A stretch of 64,000 nucleotides of DNA from Aminobacter ciceronei (GCF_014138625.1 NZ_JACJHY010000013.1:62001-126000); one strand, 5' to 3'. Counted from the first letter of the stretch, positions 18,088-27,141 are shown. Notes: generated from the letters alone by a model not told the origin. Program-made: numbers and translations.

Positions 18088-18339
18088 CTAGAAGCTGGTA
18101 ATGGGTGGCTGATGGATCCTGATCCGCCGGCCATTGACGATCATGATGAGCCAGGTGCAGCCGGAGGATGTCGCTTCGAGCTTGGTCTCGACCTTGAACT
18201 TCAGGTCTCCTCCGCCGTCCCGGCTTCTTTGCTCCAGCGCCTCTTCGAGAACAGCCGCAACAATGCTGCGCCCGAAGGACTCGTAATTGTGAGCGCCTAG
18301 GTGATCCTCAACATACTGTCTGTCTAGAGTATTGGGCAT
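18088..18339 (-). CDS. Small hypothetical protein
   Basis: This is an unrecognised 83-residue frame beginning MPNTLDRQYVEDHLGAHNYE and ending RIRIHQPPITSF. It has an amphipathic N-terminal helix and a beta-rich C-terminal half; there is no signal peptide. GGAGG lies just before the ATG, and codon use is less GC-biased than its neighbours, which may mean recent acquisition. A forward 79-codon frame overlaps it but lacks a good ribosome site. Confidence 0.5.
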   Translation of the reverse strand: MPNTLDRQYVEDHLGAHNYESFGRSIVAAVLEEALEQRSRDGGGDLKFKVETKLEATSSGCTWLIMIVNGRRIRIHQPPITSF

Positions 18340-18680
18340 CAGGGCCTCCGTCGCCTTTCTAAGTTGGCAGGAGCGGCGCGACTAAACACGGACTTACAAG
18401 CACGGTCTAATATGAACATCGCCTTGGCGAGGGTCGCGGTCAATACGTCATGCCGAATACTGCAAGCGATCCGGTAAAGGTGAGCAGCTTGTCCTGGTTG
18501 CGCCCGAAACCAGATGCTCGAACACATCAGGCCCCATCGTCGCCGCTCGCCGGCAGCGCACTTCCGGCTGCGCAGAAGGATACCGTCAGCCGGCGAGAAC
18601 TGCCCCCTGCCCGGCCCGATCGAAAAAGAATCACAAAAAGCATGATTGCCGTGGAACCAAATGTTAGCGACCGCGTTGTT

Positions 18681-18760
18681 GGGCTCAGGACGGGTTGCCC
18701 CATCCCCCCATCCCCTCCACCCGTCCCTCTGCTTCAAGCCGGTCGCAAGACCGGCTTTTT
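18681..18760 (+). ncRNA. Candidate small RNA with C-rich loop and terminator
   Basis: GGACGGGT (18688-18695) pairs with ACCCGTCC (18719-18726) and presents a 23-base loop (18696-18718) made almost only of C with CCCC and CCTCC motifs. A perfect terminator hairpin follows: AAGCCGGTC, loop GCAA, GACCGGCTT (18736-18757), then T residues. No gene upstream needs this terminator. The layout matches trans-acting sRNAs of alphaproteobacteria that mask ribosome sites with C/U-rich loops. The 5' end is approximate. The rest of 18340-18899 shows nothing else. Confidence 0.5.
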
Positions 18761-18899
18761 CCTGTGCTGGTGCCAAGGCCCGACGGCAGCGGGCCTGATG
18801 GCAGCGGGGGTGGCGGGATGACGATGCGCATTGACGTTGCGCCGTCATCGTCTAGTTTCGATGCGCGCGGTGGGCTTCGCGTGCATTGGGAGGTGCGGC

Positions 18900-21119
18900 A
18901 TGGTCCTGGCCAGTGCAATTGTGCTCGGCTTCGTTGCGGCATGGATGCTTGCATCAGGCGTCTTGATGCACGGACGCGGCATCCGCTTCCGCCAGGCGCT
19001 GCTCTATCTGCCGCTCAAGCTGCTCTACCGGATCGATGACCGCGCGCTGATCCAGGCCCGCGACGCCGAAGCACCCGTCATCTATGTCATTTCACACCAG
19101 TCGCGCCTCGAACCGGCGCTGATGCTGTCGCTGCTGCCCGATCAGACGCTGCATATCCTCGACGATGCTTCGGCCCAGGCGTTCTGGCTCGAGCCGTGGC
19201 GCGAGCTTGGCCGCACCATCGCCTTCAACGCCGAGCATGTCTTCGTCAGCCGCCGGCTGGTTCGCGTATTGCGCGGCAAGGGCCGCCTCGCCGTCTACCT
19301 GCCCGACACCGTCGAGCCCGACGTCAAAGCCTTCCGGCTGTTCCGCGCCGTCGCCCGCATCGCCATGCAGGCCGACGCGCGCATCGTGCCGATCTTCGTC
19401 AGCGGCGCCCGCCACCTGCCGTTTTCGCTGACGCCGGCCGAACGGGCGCCGCGCCACTGGTTCCAGCGCCTCCGTATATCAGCCCTCGCCCCGATGACCA
19501 TGGCCGAGCTGCTGCAGCGCGCCGGCTACAGCCAGACGACGACAGCCAACGCCCTGTTCGACCGCTTCGCCGAGGCCCGCCTTGCCGGCACCGATCTCGA
19601 CAGGGGCGTGTTCGGCGCAATGGTCGACGCTGCCAGGCGCTACGGCCCGTCGCAGCCGATCGTCGAGGATGTCGTCAGCGGCGCGCTCAGCTACCGCAAG
19701 CTGCTTGTCGGCGCGCGCGTGCTCGGCAGCCGCTTCGAAGCCATGTCCAAACAGGGCGAAGCCGTGGGCATCCTGTTGCCCAACGCCAATGGCGTGGTGC
19801 TTGCGATGCTCGGCCTGATCTCGGCCGGCCGCGTCGCTGCGATGATCAACTACACGGCGGGAGCCGCCAATGTCGCCTCGGCGGTGAAGACAGCGGCGAT
19901 CGCGACCATCGTCTCATCACGCGCCTTCGTCCAGAAGGCCGATCTCGGCGACGTCGTTGCGGCGGCAGAACAGGCCGGCGCCAAGATCGTCTGGCTGGAA
20001 GAGCTGCGCGACAGCGTCACGACGCCGGAAAAGCTGACGGCCGCCCTGCAATGGTCGCGGCCGCTTGCGCCACAGGATGCGTCAAAGCCGGCCGTCATCC
20101 TGTTCACCTCAGGCTCCGAGGGCACGCCCAAGGCGGTGGTGCTGTCGCACCGCAACCTCGTCGCCAATGCCATGCAGGCCGAAGCGCGCATCAGCATCTC
20201 GCCAAAAGACAAGCTGTTCAACGTGCTGCCGGTGTTCCACTCCTTCGGCCTCACCGGCGGCACCATCCTGCCGCTTCTGACCGGCATCAGGCTGTTCCTC
20301 TACCCCTCGCCGCTGCACTACAAGATCATTCCCGATGTCGCGCGCAAGATCCGTCCGACGATCATGTTCGGCACCGACACCTTCCTCGCCGCCTATGCCC
20401 GCACCGCCGAGGACGGCGATTTTTCCAGCCTGCGTTTTGTCGTCGCCGGCGCCGAACCTGTCAGGGCGGAGACGCGCCGGGTCTGGCGCAGCCGCTTCAA
20501 TGCCGAGATCATCGAGGGTTTCGGCCTGACCGAGGCCGCACCCGTCGTTGCCGTCAACACGGCGACGCATGGCCGCGACGGCACCGTCGGGCGGCTGCTG
20601 CCCGGCATGCGCATGCGCCTCGAAGAGGTCGAGGGCGTCGCCGAGGGCGGCCAGCTCTGGCTCACCGGCCCCAACCTGATGATGGGCTACATGACATCGG
20701 ACCGGCCGGGCGAATTGCAGCCGCTCGACGGCTGGCACGACACCGGCGACATCGTCTCGGTCGACCGCGAGGGTTTCATCACCATCAAGGGCCGCGCCAA
20801 GCGTTTCGCCAAGATCGCCGGCGAAATGGTGTCGCTCGGCGCGGTCGAGATGCTGGTCCAGGCGCTGTGGCCGGAACAGCGCCACGCCGCGGTCGCCGTG
20901 CCCGACAAGCGCCGGGGCGAGCGCATCGTGCTGGTCACGACAGCCGGAAATGCCGATGCCGAGGCCCTGCGCCTCCATGGCAAGCAGGCCGGCGCCACCG
21001 AGCTGATGGTGCCGCACGACATCATCAAGGTGCATGAAATCCCGGTGCTCGGCTCGGGCAAGACGGACTATGTCGCCGCCCGCCGCCTGGCGCTCGACCA
21101 GCTCGGGCTGGCGGCCTGA
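18900..21119 (+). CDS. Acyltransferase / AMP-dependent acyl ligase fusion (Aas-like)
   Basis: This 739-residue protein joins an N-terminal lysophospholipid-acyltransferase-like domain (about 1-200, after a membrane helix) to an acyl-activating domain (about 240-739), as in Aas, which re-acylates lysophospholipids. The ligase half has FTSGSEGTPKAVVLSH, GFGLTEAAP, WHDTGD and KGRAKRFAKIAGEM. In the acyltransferase half the usual HX4D is HQSRLE (His66, Glu71) and the FPEGTR-type motif is missing, so that activity is doubtful. GGGAGG six bases before ATG 18900 fixes the start; the frame is open from 18831. Confidence 0.82.
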   Translation: MVLASAIVLGFVAAWMLASGVLMHGRGIRFRQALLYLPLKLLYRIDDRALIQARDAEAPVIYVISHQSRLEPALMLSLLPDQTLHILDDASAQAFWLEPWRELGRTIAFNAEHVFVSRRLVRVLRGKGRLAVYLPDTVEPDVKAFRLFRAVARIAMQADARIVPIFVSGARHLPFSLTPAERAPRHWFQRLRISALAPMTMAELLQRAGYSQTTTANALFDRFAEARLAGTDLDRGVFGAMVDAARRYGPSQPIVEDVVSGALSYRKLLVGARVLGSRFEAMSKQGEAVGILLPNANGVVLAMLGLISAGRVAAMINYTAGAANVASAVKTAAIATIVSSRAFVQKADLGDVVAAAEQAGAKIVWLEELRDSVTTPEKLTAALQWSRPLAPQDASKPAVILFTSGSEGTPKAVVLSHRNLVANAMQAEARISISPKDKLFNVLPVFHSFGLTGGTILPLLTGIRLFLYPSPLHYKIIPDVARKIRPTIMFGTDTFLAAYARTAEDGDFSSLRFVVAGAEPVRAETRRVWRSRFNAEIIEGFGLTEAAPVVAVNTATHGRDGTVGRLLPGMRMRLEEVEGVAEGGQLWLTGPNLMMGYMTSDRPGELQPLDGWHDTGDIVSVDREGFITIKGRAKRFAKIAGEMVSLGAVEMLVQALWPEQRHAAVAVPDKRRGERIVLVTTAGNADAEALRLHGKQAGATELMVPHDIIKVHEIPVLGSGKTDYVAARRLALDQLGLAA

Positions 21120-21135
21120 CGCAGGACCTCCAATT

Positions 21136-21545
21136 CGTCATCCCAGAGGCTTGACCGGAGGATCCATGCCGTGAGGGTGAGGAATGTTATGCAGGGGTTG
21201 AGAAAGAACACACGTTCGTGACGGCTTGAGCCTGGCGGTAATGTCACGGCATGGATCCCAGGGTCTCCGCGACGGAGCTGCGCTCCTGCTCCGCCCTAGG
21301 ATGACGAAGGCAGGTGGCGTTCTCCGCCAATCTGCGACGTTTCCTATTGGCTCGAGACAGGCGTTGGAGAATAGCCGGCAACGTCCCCGCTTCGTCATCC
21401 TCGGGCCTGACCCGAGGATCCATGCCGTGAGGGTAAAGGGCGTGATCCGGGTGGAGGAAAGTGCAGGCTTTCTCAACCGTCTGTGCACTGCTGCAGCATC
21501 ACGGAATGAATCCTAGGGTCTCAGCGACGTCGCTTCGGTACGGCT
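21136..21545. repeat. Cluster of BamHI-type intergenic repeats
   Basis: This 440-base gene-free gap is built from repeated pieces: CGTCATCC...GAGGATCCATGCCGTGAGGGT at 21136-21180 and 21392-21435, and inverted CACGGCATGGATCC(C)AGGGTCT...CCTAGGATGACGAAG at 21245-21308, with a weaker copy at 21494-21530. Related pieces occur at 51129-51335. No coding sequence is supported. Confidence 0.7.
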
Positions 21546-21559
21546 CAAAACTGTCCCGA

Positions 21560-22396
21560 CTAGGCCTTGGGTTCGGCGGGCGTTTCAGCCGCTTCGGCCG
21601 CAGCCGCAGCTGCAGCAGCTTCGAGCTTGGAGCGGCGCGCATAGGCGCTGGCACTGAGCGGCAGGAAGATCAGATATGCGCCGACCGAGGCGGTCAGCGT
21701 CTGCCAGGGATAGACGGTCAGAAGCAGCACGTAGAACACCGCCAAAAGCATGACAGGCAGCAGGTGCTCGCGTTTGATCTTCAGCTTCTTGCCGGAATAG
21801 ACGGGCAAGCGGCTGACCAGCAGGAAGGCGACCAGAATGGTGAAAACGGTGGCGATGTAGGCGGCGTTGCGGGTGCCTTCGAGGCCGAGGAAGCCGAGAT
21901 ACATCGGCAGCATCAAGGTGATGGCGCCGATCGGCGCCGGCACGCCGACGAAATATTCGGCCTGCCATGCCGGCCGGTCTAGATCTTCGTCGAGCACGTT
22001 GAAGCGCGCCAGCCTCAGCCCCATGGCGATGGCAAACAAAAGCGTCGCGATCCAGCCGAGCGAGCCGGCCTTGTCGAGCAGGTAGGCGTAGAGCACCAGC
22101 GCCGGCACGACGCCGAAATTGACGATGTCGGCGAGCGAGTCCATCTGCGCGCCAAAGCGCGAGGTCGCCTTGAGCATGCGCGCCAGGCGGCCGTCGATGC
22201 CGTCGAGAAAGGCCGCCAGCAGCACCATCACGACGGCCGATTCGAAGCGGCCCTCGAAGGCGAGCCGGATGCCCGACAGGCCGGCGCAGATCGCCAGCAC
22301 GGTGATCAGGTTGGGCAGCACCATGCGCAGCGGGATCTCGCGAATGCGCGGGCCGCCGCTGCCATGCGGTTCAAAGGGCTTGAAGGGCGCAACCAT
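21560..22396 (-). CDS. pssA: CDP-diacylglycerol-serine O-phosphatidyltransferase
   Basis: This 278-residue membrane enzyme makes phosphatidylserine from CDP-diacylglycerol and serine. The CDP-alcohol phosphotransferase signature DGx2ARx8Gx3Dx3D is intact (DGRLAR...GAQMDSLAD). Several membrane helices follow, and the tail is Ala/Glu-rich. Its ATG overlaps the psd stop (TGATG), so the two enzymes of phosphatidylethanolamine synthesis are co-translated. Confidence 0.95.
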   Translation of the reverse strand: MVAPFKPFEPHGSGGPRIREIPLRMVLPNLITVLAICAGLSGIRLAFEGRFESAVVMVLLAAFLDGIDGRLARMLKATSRFGAQMDSLADIVNFGVVPALVLYAYLLDKAGSLGWIATLLFAIAMGLRLARFNVLDEDLDRPAWQAEYFVGVPAPIGAITLMLPMYLGFLGLEGTRNAAYIATVFTILVAFLLVSRLPVYSGKKLKIKREHLLPVMLLAVFYVLLLTVYPWQTLTASVGAYLIFLPLSASAYARRSKLEAAAAAAAAEAAETPAEPKA

Positions 22397-23094
22397 CAGG
22401 AGACCCGCACCAGCGGCGGATGGCTGGCGCCACCGAATTCGGCAAGCACGGTTTCGCCGGCGACCGCAGTCTGGCCGACGGAAACGCGGGCAACCGCATG
22501 GTTGGGCAGGAAGACGTCGACGCGCGAACCGAAGCGGATCAGGCCGAAACGCTCGCCAACGGCGATGTTGCCGCCGACATCGGCCCAGCACAGGATGCGG
22601 CGGGCGACGAGGCCGGCGATCTGCACCGCCGCCACCTGGCCGTTGGGGCTGTCGATGACGATGCCGTTGCGCTCGTTTTCCTGGCTTGCCTTGTCGAGCT
22701 CGGCATTGAGGAACTTTCCGGGACGATGCTCGATGCGGACGATCTTGCCACGCACCGGGGCGCGGTTGATGTGCACGGAAAAGACATTCATGAACACCGA
22801 GATACGGGTCATCTCGGCGGTGCCGAGATTGAGTTCGCGCGGCGGCACTGCCGGGCCGACGGCCGAGACGACGCCGTCGGCCGGGCTGATCACCAGCCTG
22901 TCGTCGACGGGGGTGACACGCTCGGGGTCACGGTAGAAATAGGCGCACCAGGCCGTCAGGATCGCGCCGATCCAGAACAGCGAAGTAGAAAAGAAGCCCA
23001 GCAGGACGGCAACAGCCGCAAATCCGGCAATGAAGGGATATCCCTCGCGATGGACCGGAACGAAGGCGTTGCGGATCGTGTCGGCTATGCTCAT
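22396..23094 (-). CDS. psd: Phosphatidylserine decarboxylase proenzyme
   Basis: This enzyme decarboxylates phosphatidylserine to phosphatidylethanolamine. The 232-residue short-form proenzyme has N-terminal membrane helices, [11 protein letters not shown] around residue 110, and the self-cleavage site Gly189-Ser190 in RFGSRVD, which creates the pyruvoyl cofactor. It is the first gene of the psd-pssA pair. The 189 bases upstream of the start hold no gene. Confidence 0.95.
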   Translation of the reverse strand: MSIADTIRNAFVPVHREGYPFIAGFAAVAVLLGFFSTSLFWIGAILTAWCAYFYRDPERVTPVDDRLVISPADGVVSAVGPAVPPRELNLGTAEMTRISVFMNVFSVHINRAPVRGKIVRIEHRPGKFLNAELDKASQENERNGIVIDSPNGQVAAVQIAGLVARRILCWADVGGNIAVGERFGLIRFGSRVDVFLPNHAVARVSVGQTAVAGETVLAEFGGASHPPLVRVS

Positions 23095-23283
23095 GAAGTG
23101 GAGGCCGTTGCTGTTGAAGTCCCGGAGTGCTTACCGGAAACGACCGTCAGCCGCAACGCGGCATTGCCGGCGCCCACCGCAATCGCGGGCGGCAAACGGC
23201 GCTGTCGCCGCTCGCAGGAGAAATGATCATGCGAGCCTGATCATGGCAGGCTGTTCGTCTCAGCCGGCTAGCGAGCCGGCGGC

Positions 23284-25182
23284 TCACTCCGCGTCGTTGG
23301 TCACCTCAGGCGTGCGGCGGCGCACGACGACGCCGAGCTCGTCGCCCTCGCGGGCCTGGCGCAGGCGTTCCTCGGCCTCGGTCGCCTCGCGCTGGCGATC
23401 CCACATCGAGGCGTAGAGCCCGCCCCGGGCCAAAAGCTCGGCGTGGGTGCCGCGCTCGGCGATGCCGCCATCGGCGAGCACGATGATTTCGTCGGCCGAG
23501 ATCACCGTCGACAGGCGGTGGGCGATGACGAGCGTGGTGCGGCCCTTGCTGACCAGGTCGAGCGCGCTCTGGATTTCCTGCTCGGTCTGGGTGTCGAGTG
23601 CGGAGGTCGCCTCGTCGAGCATCAGGATCGGCGGCGCCTTGAGGATGGTGCGGGCGATCGCCACGCGCTGCTTTTCGCCGCCCGACAGCTTCAGGCCGCG
23701 TTCGCCGACCATCGCCTTGTAGCCGTCCGGCAGGCGCTGGATGAAGCCCGATATCTGCGCCAGCTCGGCTGCCTTGCGCACATCCTCCTCGTCGGCGTTC
23801 ACCCGGCCATAGCGGATGTTGTAGGCGATGGTGTCGTTGAACAGCACCGTGTCCTGCGGCACCATGCCGATCGCTCCGCGCAGGCTCTGCTGCGACACGT
23901 CGCGAATGTCCTGGCCGTCGATCAGGATCGCGCCCTGCTGAATGTCGTAGAAACGGAACAGCAGGCGCGAAATCGTCGACTTGCCGGCGCCCGAGGGACC
24001 GACGATCGCCACCGTCTTGCCGGCCGGCACTTCGAAGCTGACACCCTTCAGGATCTGGCGGTTCGGGTCATAGGCAAAATGCACGTCGCGGAACTCGACG
24101 CGGCCGGTGCCGACGACAAGTGCCTTGGCATCCGGCTTGTCCGTCACCTCCTGGCTGACGTCGAGCAGGTCGAACATCTGTTCGATGTCGGTCAGGCCCT
24201 GGCGGATTTCGCGATAGATGAAGCCGATGAAGTTGAGCGGCACCGAAAGCTGCATCAGCATGGCGTTGATGAAGACGAAATCGCCGACGGTCTGGGTGCC
24301 GGCCATCACCTCCATCGCCGACATGGCCATGACGATGGTCATGCCGATGCCGAAGATGACGCCCTGGCCGAAATTCAGCCAGCCAAGCGAGGTCCAGATG
24401 CGGGTCGCCGCCGTCTCGTAGCGCGCCATCGAGCGGTCGAAACGCTCGGCCTCCATGGCCTCATTGTTGAAATACTTCACCGTCTCGAAATTGAGCAGCG
24501 AATCGATCGCCTTGGTGTTGGCGTCGGTGTCGGAATCGTTCATCTCGCGGCGGATGCCGATGCGCCAGTCGCTCGCCCAGACGGTGAACCAGGTGTAGAG
24601 CCACACCGTCGCGGCCACCACGGCCACATATTTCCAGCCATAGGCGAAGCCGAAGATGCCGGCGGTGAGGCCGAATTCCAGCACCGTCGGCGCGGTGTTG
24701 AGGATGGTGAAACGGACAATCGTCTCGATGCCCTTGGTGCCGCGCTCGATGATGCGCGACAGGCCGCCGGTGCGGCGCTCGAGATGGAAGCGCAGCGACA
24801 GCTGGTGCATGTGCACGAAGGTGCGGTGGGCAAGCTGGCGCACCGCATATTGGCCGACGCGGGCAAACAGCGCGTCACGCAGCTGGTTGAAGCCGAGCTG
24901 GACGATGCGCACCACATTGTAGGCGATCACCAGCATCACCGGCGCCACCAGGAAGGCCGGCAGAGGCAGCGGCGAACGCTGGTCGCCGGCGAGCGCATCG
25001 GTCGCCCATTTGAAGAAATACGGGCCGGCGACCAGCGTCAGCTTGGCGACGAACAGGAAGATCGTCGCCCAGATGACCCGCGCCCGGAGGTCGGGTCGGT
25101 CTTCCGGCCACATATAGGGCCACAGGTTCCTGATCGTGCTGAAGGTCGAGCCGCGTTCGGCGGATACGGTTTTGCTGGCCAC
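23284..25182 (-). CDS. ATM1/HMT1-type ABC exporter (permease-ATPase)
   Basis: This half-transporter of about 632 residues has six membrane helices and a C-terminal ATPase with Walker A GPSGAGKST, signature LSGGEKQRV and Walker B ILMLDEATSALD. FNNEAMEAERFD, and LNFETVKYFNNE before it, are typical of the ATM1 family, which exports glutathione- or sulfur-linked compounds and heavy-metal conjugates. The frame is open to 25224, which would overlap the arsR stop; GTG 25182 with AAGG upstream is preferred. Co-transcription with an ArsR sensor suggests metal-induced export. Confidence 0.88.
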   Translation of the reverse strand: MASKTVSAERGSTFSTIRNLWPYMWPEDRPDLRARVIWATIFLFVAKLTLVAGPYFFKWATDALAGDQRSPLPLPAFLVAPVMLVIAYNVVRIVQLGFNQLRDALFARVGQYAVRQLAHRTFVHMHQLSLRFHLERRTGGLSRIIERGTKGIETIVRFTILNTAPTVLEFGLTAGIFGFAYGWKYVAVVAATVWLYTWFTVWASDWRIGIRREMNDSDTDANTKAIDSLLNFETVKYFNNEAMEAERFDRSMARYETAATRIWTSLGWLNFGQGVIFGIGMTIVMAMSAMEVMAGTQTVGDFVFINAMLMQLSVPLNFIGFIYREIRQGLTDIEQMFDLLDVSQEVTDKPDAKALVVGTGRVEFRDVHFAYDPNRQILKGVSFEVPAGKTVAIVGPSGAGKSTISRLLFRFYDIQQGAILIDGQDIRDVSQQSLRGAIGMVPQDTVLFNDTIAYNIRYGRVNADEEDVRKAAELAQISGFIQRLPDGYKAMVGERGLKLSGGEKQRVAIARTILKAPPILMLDEATSALDTQTEQEIQSALDLVSKGRTTLVIAHRLSTVISADEIIVLADGGIAERGTHAELLARGGLYASMWDRQREATEAEERLRQAREGDELGVVVRRRTPEVTNDAE

Positions 25183-25196
25183 TGTGCTTGCCTTGA

Positions 25197-25532
25197 TTAG
25201 ATGTGCGCGCCGCCGGCGGCGCAAAAGGTGTCGACCAGCGCCGTGACCGACACGGAGACGGCGCGCAGCGCCGCCTGGTCGATCTCATAACGCGAGCGCT
25301 GCCGCTCCGGCGCGTAACGCACCAGACCGGCTTCGACGAGGATTTTCAGATGTTGCGAGACTGTCGACTGGGCGAGGTCGAGATGCTCGACCACTTCCTT
25401 GCAGCAGCATGACCTGCCGCCGGCCAGGCATTTCAGGATTTCGAGCCGCGCCGGATGAGACAGCGCGGCAAGCTTCTGCGTCACGTCGGTGACGGAGCTG
25501 CAGCAGGATGGCGGGGAGGAGAAAGAATTCAT
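25197..25532 (-). CDS. ArsR/SmtB-type metalloregulator
   Basis: This 111-residue winged-helix repressor has the recognition helix DLAQSTVSQHLKILVEAGLV. It is rich in cysteine: CCSS near the N-terminus, ILKCLAGGRSCCCKEV at the usual metal-binding helix, and one Cys near the C-terminus. It probably represses itself and the ABC exporter and releases DNA on binding a thiophilic metal. The inducer is unknown. The start codon lies inside its own operator and has no Shine-Dalgarno sequence. Confidence 0.87.
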   Translation of the reverse strand: MNSFSSPPSCCSSVTDVTQKLAALSHPARLEILKCLAGGRSCCCKEVVEHLDLAQSTVSQHLKILVEAGLVRYAPERQRSRYEIDQAALRAVSVSVTALVDTFCAAGGAHI

Positions 25533-25570
25533 CGTTTATCGACGATAGACGATGAACTCTTTCCAATCAA
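25528..25570 (-). promoter_or_regulatory. arsR promoter and operator
   Basis: A 29-base dyad spans 25528-25556: arms TTCATCGT and ACGATGAA, inner arms TATCG and CGATA around a central A, with a single mismatched pair. On the reverse strand TTGATT (25565-25570) and TATCGT (25542-25547) are 17 bases apart, so the -10 sits in the dyad and transcription would begin almost at the ATG. This implies a leaderless or near-leaderless, self-repressed arsR. Confidence 0.65.
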
Positions 25571-25595
25571 CCGGGAAAGCGGAAAACCGTTCCAC

Positions 25596-27065
25596 TTACG
25601 GCTTGGGCGCCGGCATCGCCTGCTCGCCCATGGCTCCCATATTGGCGGCCTCGCCCTCTTTCGACTTTTCCGGAACGCGGAACACCTGGCCCGGCCAGAT
25701 GCGGTCCGGATCCTGGATCTGGTCCTGATTGGCGAGATAGATGTTGGAGTAGCGCACGCCGTGGCCATAGACGCGGCGCGAGATGCGCCACAAGGAATCG
25801 CCGCGACGGATGATGACGGCGCCATTGACGGCTTCGAGCTTGGGCGCCGTGGTCTCTGGCGCAACAGGTGCGGCGGCGACTTCAGCCGGCTTGTCGGCAG
25901 TAGCCGTGGCGGCCGGAGCAGTTGCCTGTGCCGGTGCCGTCGCTTCGGCAGCCGGGTCTGCAGGCTTGGCAGGTACTTCGCCCGCCATCGCCGTCTTGGC
26001 CTCGGCCGTTGATGCAGCTGCGGGCGCGGGTGCGGCTGCGGGCGCGGGTGCATCGACGGCCGGCGCTGCTGATACCGTCGGCTGCGGCGCGACCGCTGCC
26101 ACCGCCTCGCCCGGCTCGCGCTGGAACGGCACGGCGGCGCGGGCGACGACCTTGGCGCCGTTCGGCTCGAGCGCATCGACGCGGATGATGTAGTCGCCGA
26201 CCGGCAATTCACGCTCGGCCTCGATCAGGAAGCGGCCTTCGGGCGAGGTCTGCGTCTCGCCGATCAGGATCTCGTTGGCATAGGCGCGCACCTTGCGCCC
26301 GGCATCGGCCGAGCCGGCGATGAAGATCTTCTTGCCTTCGATCTCGACGGCCTCGACGGCGACCTTGATCTCCGCTGCCGGCGCGGCCGACTTGGCCGGT
26401 GCGGGTTCTGCTGCGGGGGCAGTCGCCGGCGCGCTGGCCTGCTGTTCGCCGCTGGCCGGCGCCGCCGGCGCGTCAGCCGGCTTCGGCACGGTGATCAGCT
26501 GCGCCGGCTTGCCCGGTTCCTCGACCAGGGCCAGCACCTGGCCACCCGGATCGGACGGCACCGAAACCACCGCCGTCTCGGTCGAGGTCGCGACGACATT
26601 GTCGGGCGCGGTTGCGCGCAGCACGATCTGGTAGTCGCCGGGCTTCAGCGGATCGTCGAGCACGACGGCGAAATCGCCGTCAGCGCCGGCGACGGCAGCA
26701 CCGATGACCTTTGATCCGGTGACGATCTCGACCTTGGAATTGCCGGCGGCCTTGCCGGCGATGACCACGGAACCGTTGTTCTCGACACGCACCACGTCGA
26801 AGGACGGGGCGATCACGGCAGCGGCTGCGGCAGGCGCTGCGGGTGCCGGCGCGACCGCGGCAGGCGTCTCTGCGCCGGCTGCCGGCTTGGCCGGATCTGC
26901 GGGCTTGTCGCTCGTCGGCGTCGTTGTCGCGGGTGCCGGCAGTGACGCGATCGCGGCCGGCGGCGCCAGATAGGGATCGAGTGCTCCCGACACATATGCA
27001 ACGGTCGCAGCAGCGGCTGAGCCACCTGCTGCGAGTAGGAAAATCTTCAACGGATTGATCGCCAT
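25596..27065 (-). CDS. LysM-domain cell-envelope protein
   Basis: This 489-residue protein has an N-terminal membrane helix (about 7-27), long Ala/Pro-rich linkers, two or three bacterial Ig-like segments (for example VENNGSVVIAGKAAGNSKVEI and IEGKKIFIAGSADAGRKV), and one LysM domain near the C-terminus (RRGDSLWRISRRVYG ... IWPGQVFRVP). LysM binds peptidoglycan, so it is probably anchored in the inner membrane facing the periplasm. AGAGGAAT precedes the start. It is common beside LOG genes in rhizobia; the precise role is unknown. Confidence 0.85.
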   Translation of the reverse strand: MAINPLKIFLLAAGGSAAAATVAYVSGALDPYLAPPAAIASLPAPATTTPTSDKPADPAKPAAGAETPAAVAPAPAAPAAAAAVIAPSFDVVRVENNGSVVIAGKAAGNSKVEIVTGSKVIGAAVAGADGDFAVVLDDPLKPGDYQIVLRATAPDNVVATSTETAVVSVPSDPGGQVLALVEEPGKPAQLITVPKPADAPAAPASGEQQASAPATAPAAEPAPAKSAAPAAEIKVAVEAVEIEGKKIFIAGSADAGRKVRAYANEILIGETQTSPEGRFLIEAERELPVGDYIIRVDALEPNGAKVVARAAVPFQREPGEAVAAVAPQPTVSAAPAVDAPAPAAAPAPAAASTAEAKTAMAGEVPAKPADPAAEATAPAQATAPAATATADKPAEVAAAPVAPETTAPKLEAVNGAVIIRRGDSLWRISRRVYGHGVRYSNIYLANQDQIQDPDRIWPGQVFRVPEKSKEGEAANMGAMGEQAMPAPKP

Positions 27066-27121
27066 ATTCCTCTGCCCCTAGCCGCCCGCCGGGCATACCT
27101 TGTTTTGCCGGCAGCGACAAG

Positions 27122-27141
27122 AAAAAGCCCGGTTCGGGCTT
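27122..27141 (-). terminator. Terminator-like hairpin in the lysM leader
   Basis: Read on the reverse strand, AAGCCCG and CGGGCTT form a stem with loop AAC, followed by TTT. It lies 57 bases upstream of the LysM start, where no reverse-strand gene ends, so it may be an attenuator. Confidence 0.45.

Noticed and set aside
18681-18760. SRP RNA, tmRNA or 6S RNA
   Set aside because: The GGAAGCAGC-type SRP core, the tmRNA tag region and the 6S bubble are absent.
21136-21545. Insertion-sequence remnant
   Set aside because: No transposase fragment or terminal target duplication; only short dispersed repeats are seen.
23443-25200. 585-codon forward frame over the ABC exporter
   Set aside because: Antisense to a protein with intact ATPase motifs; composition is typical of a shadow.
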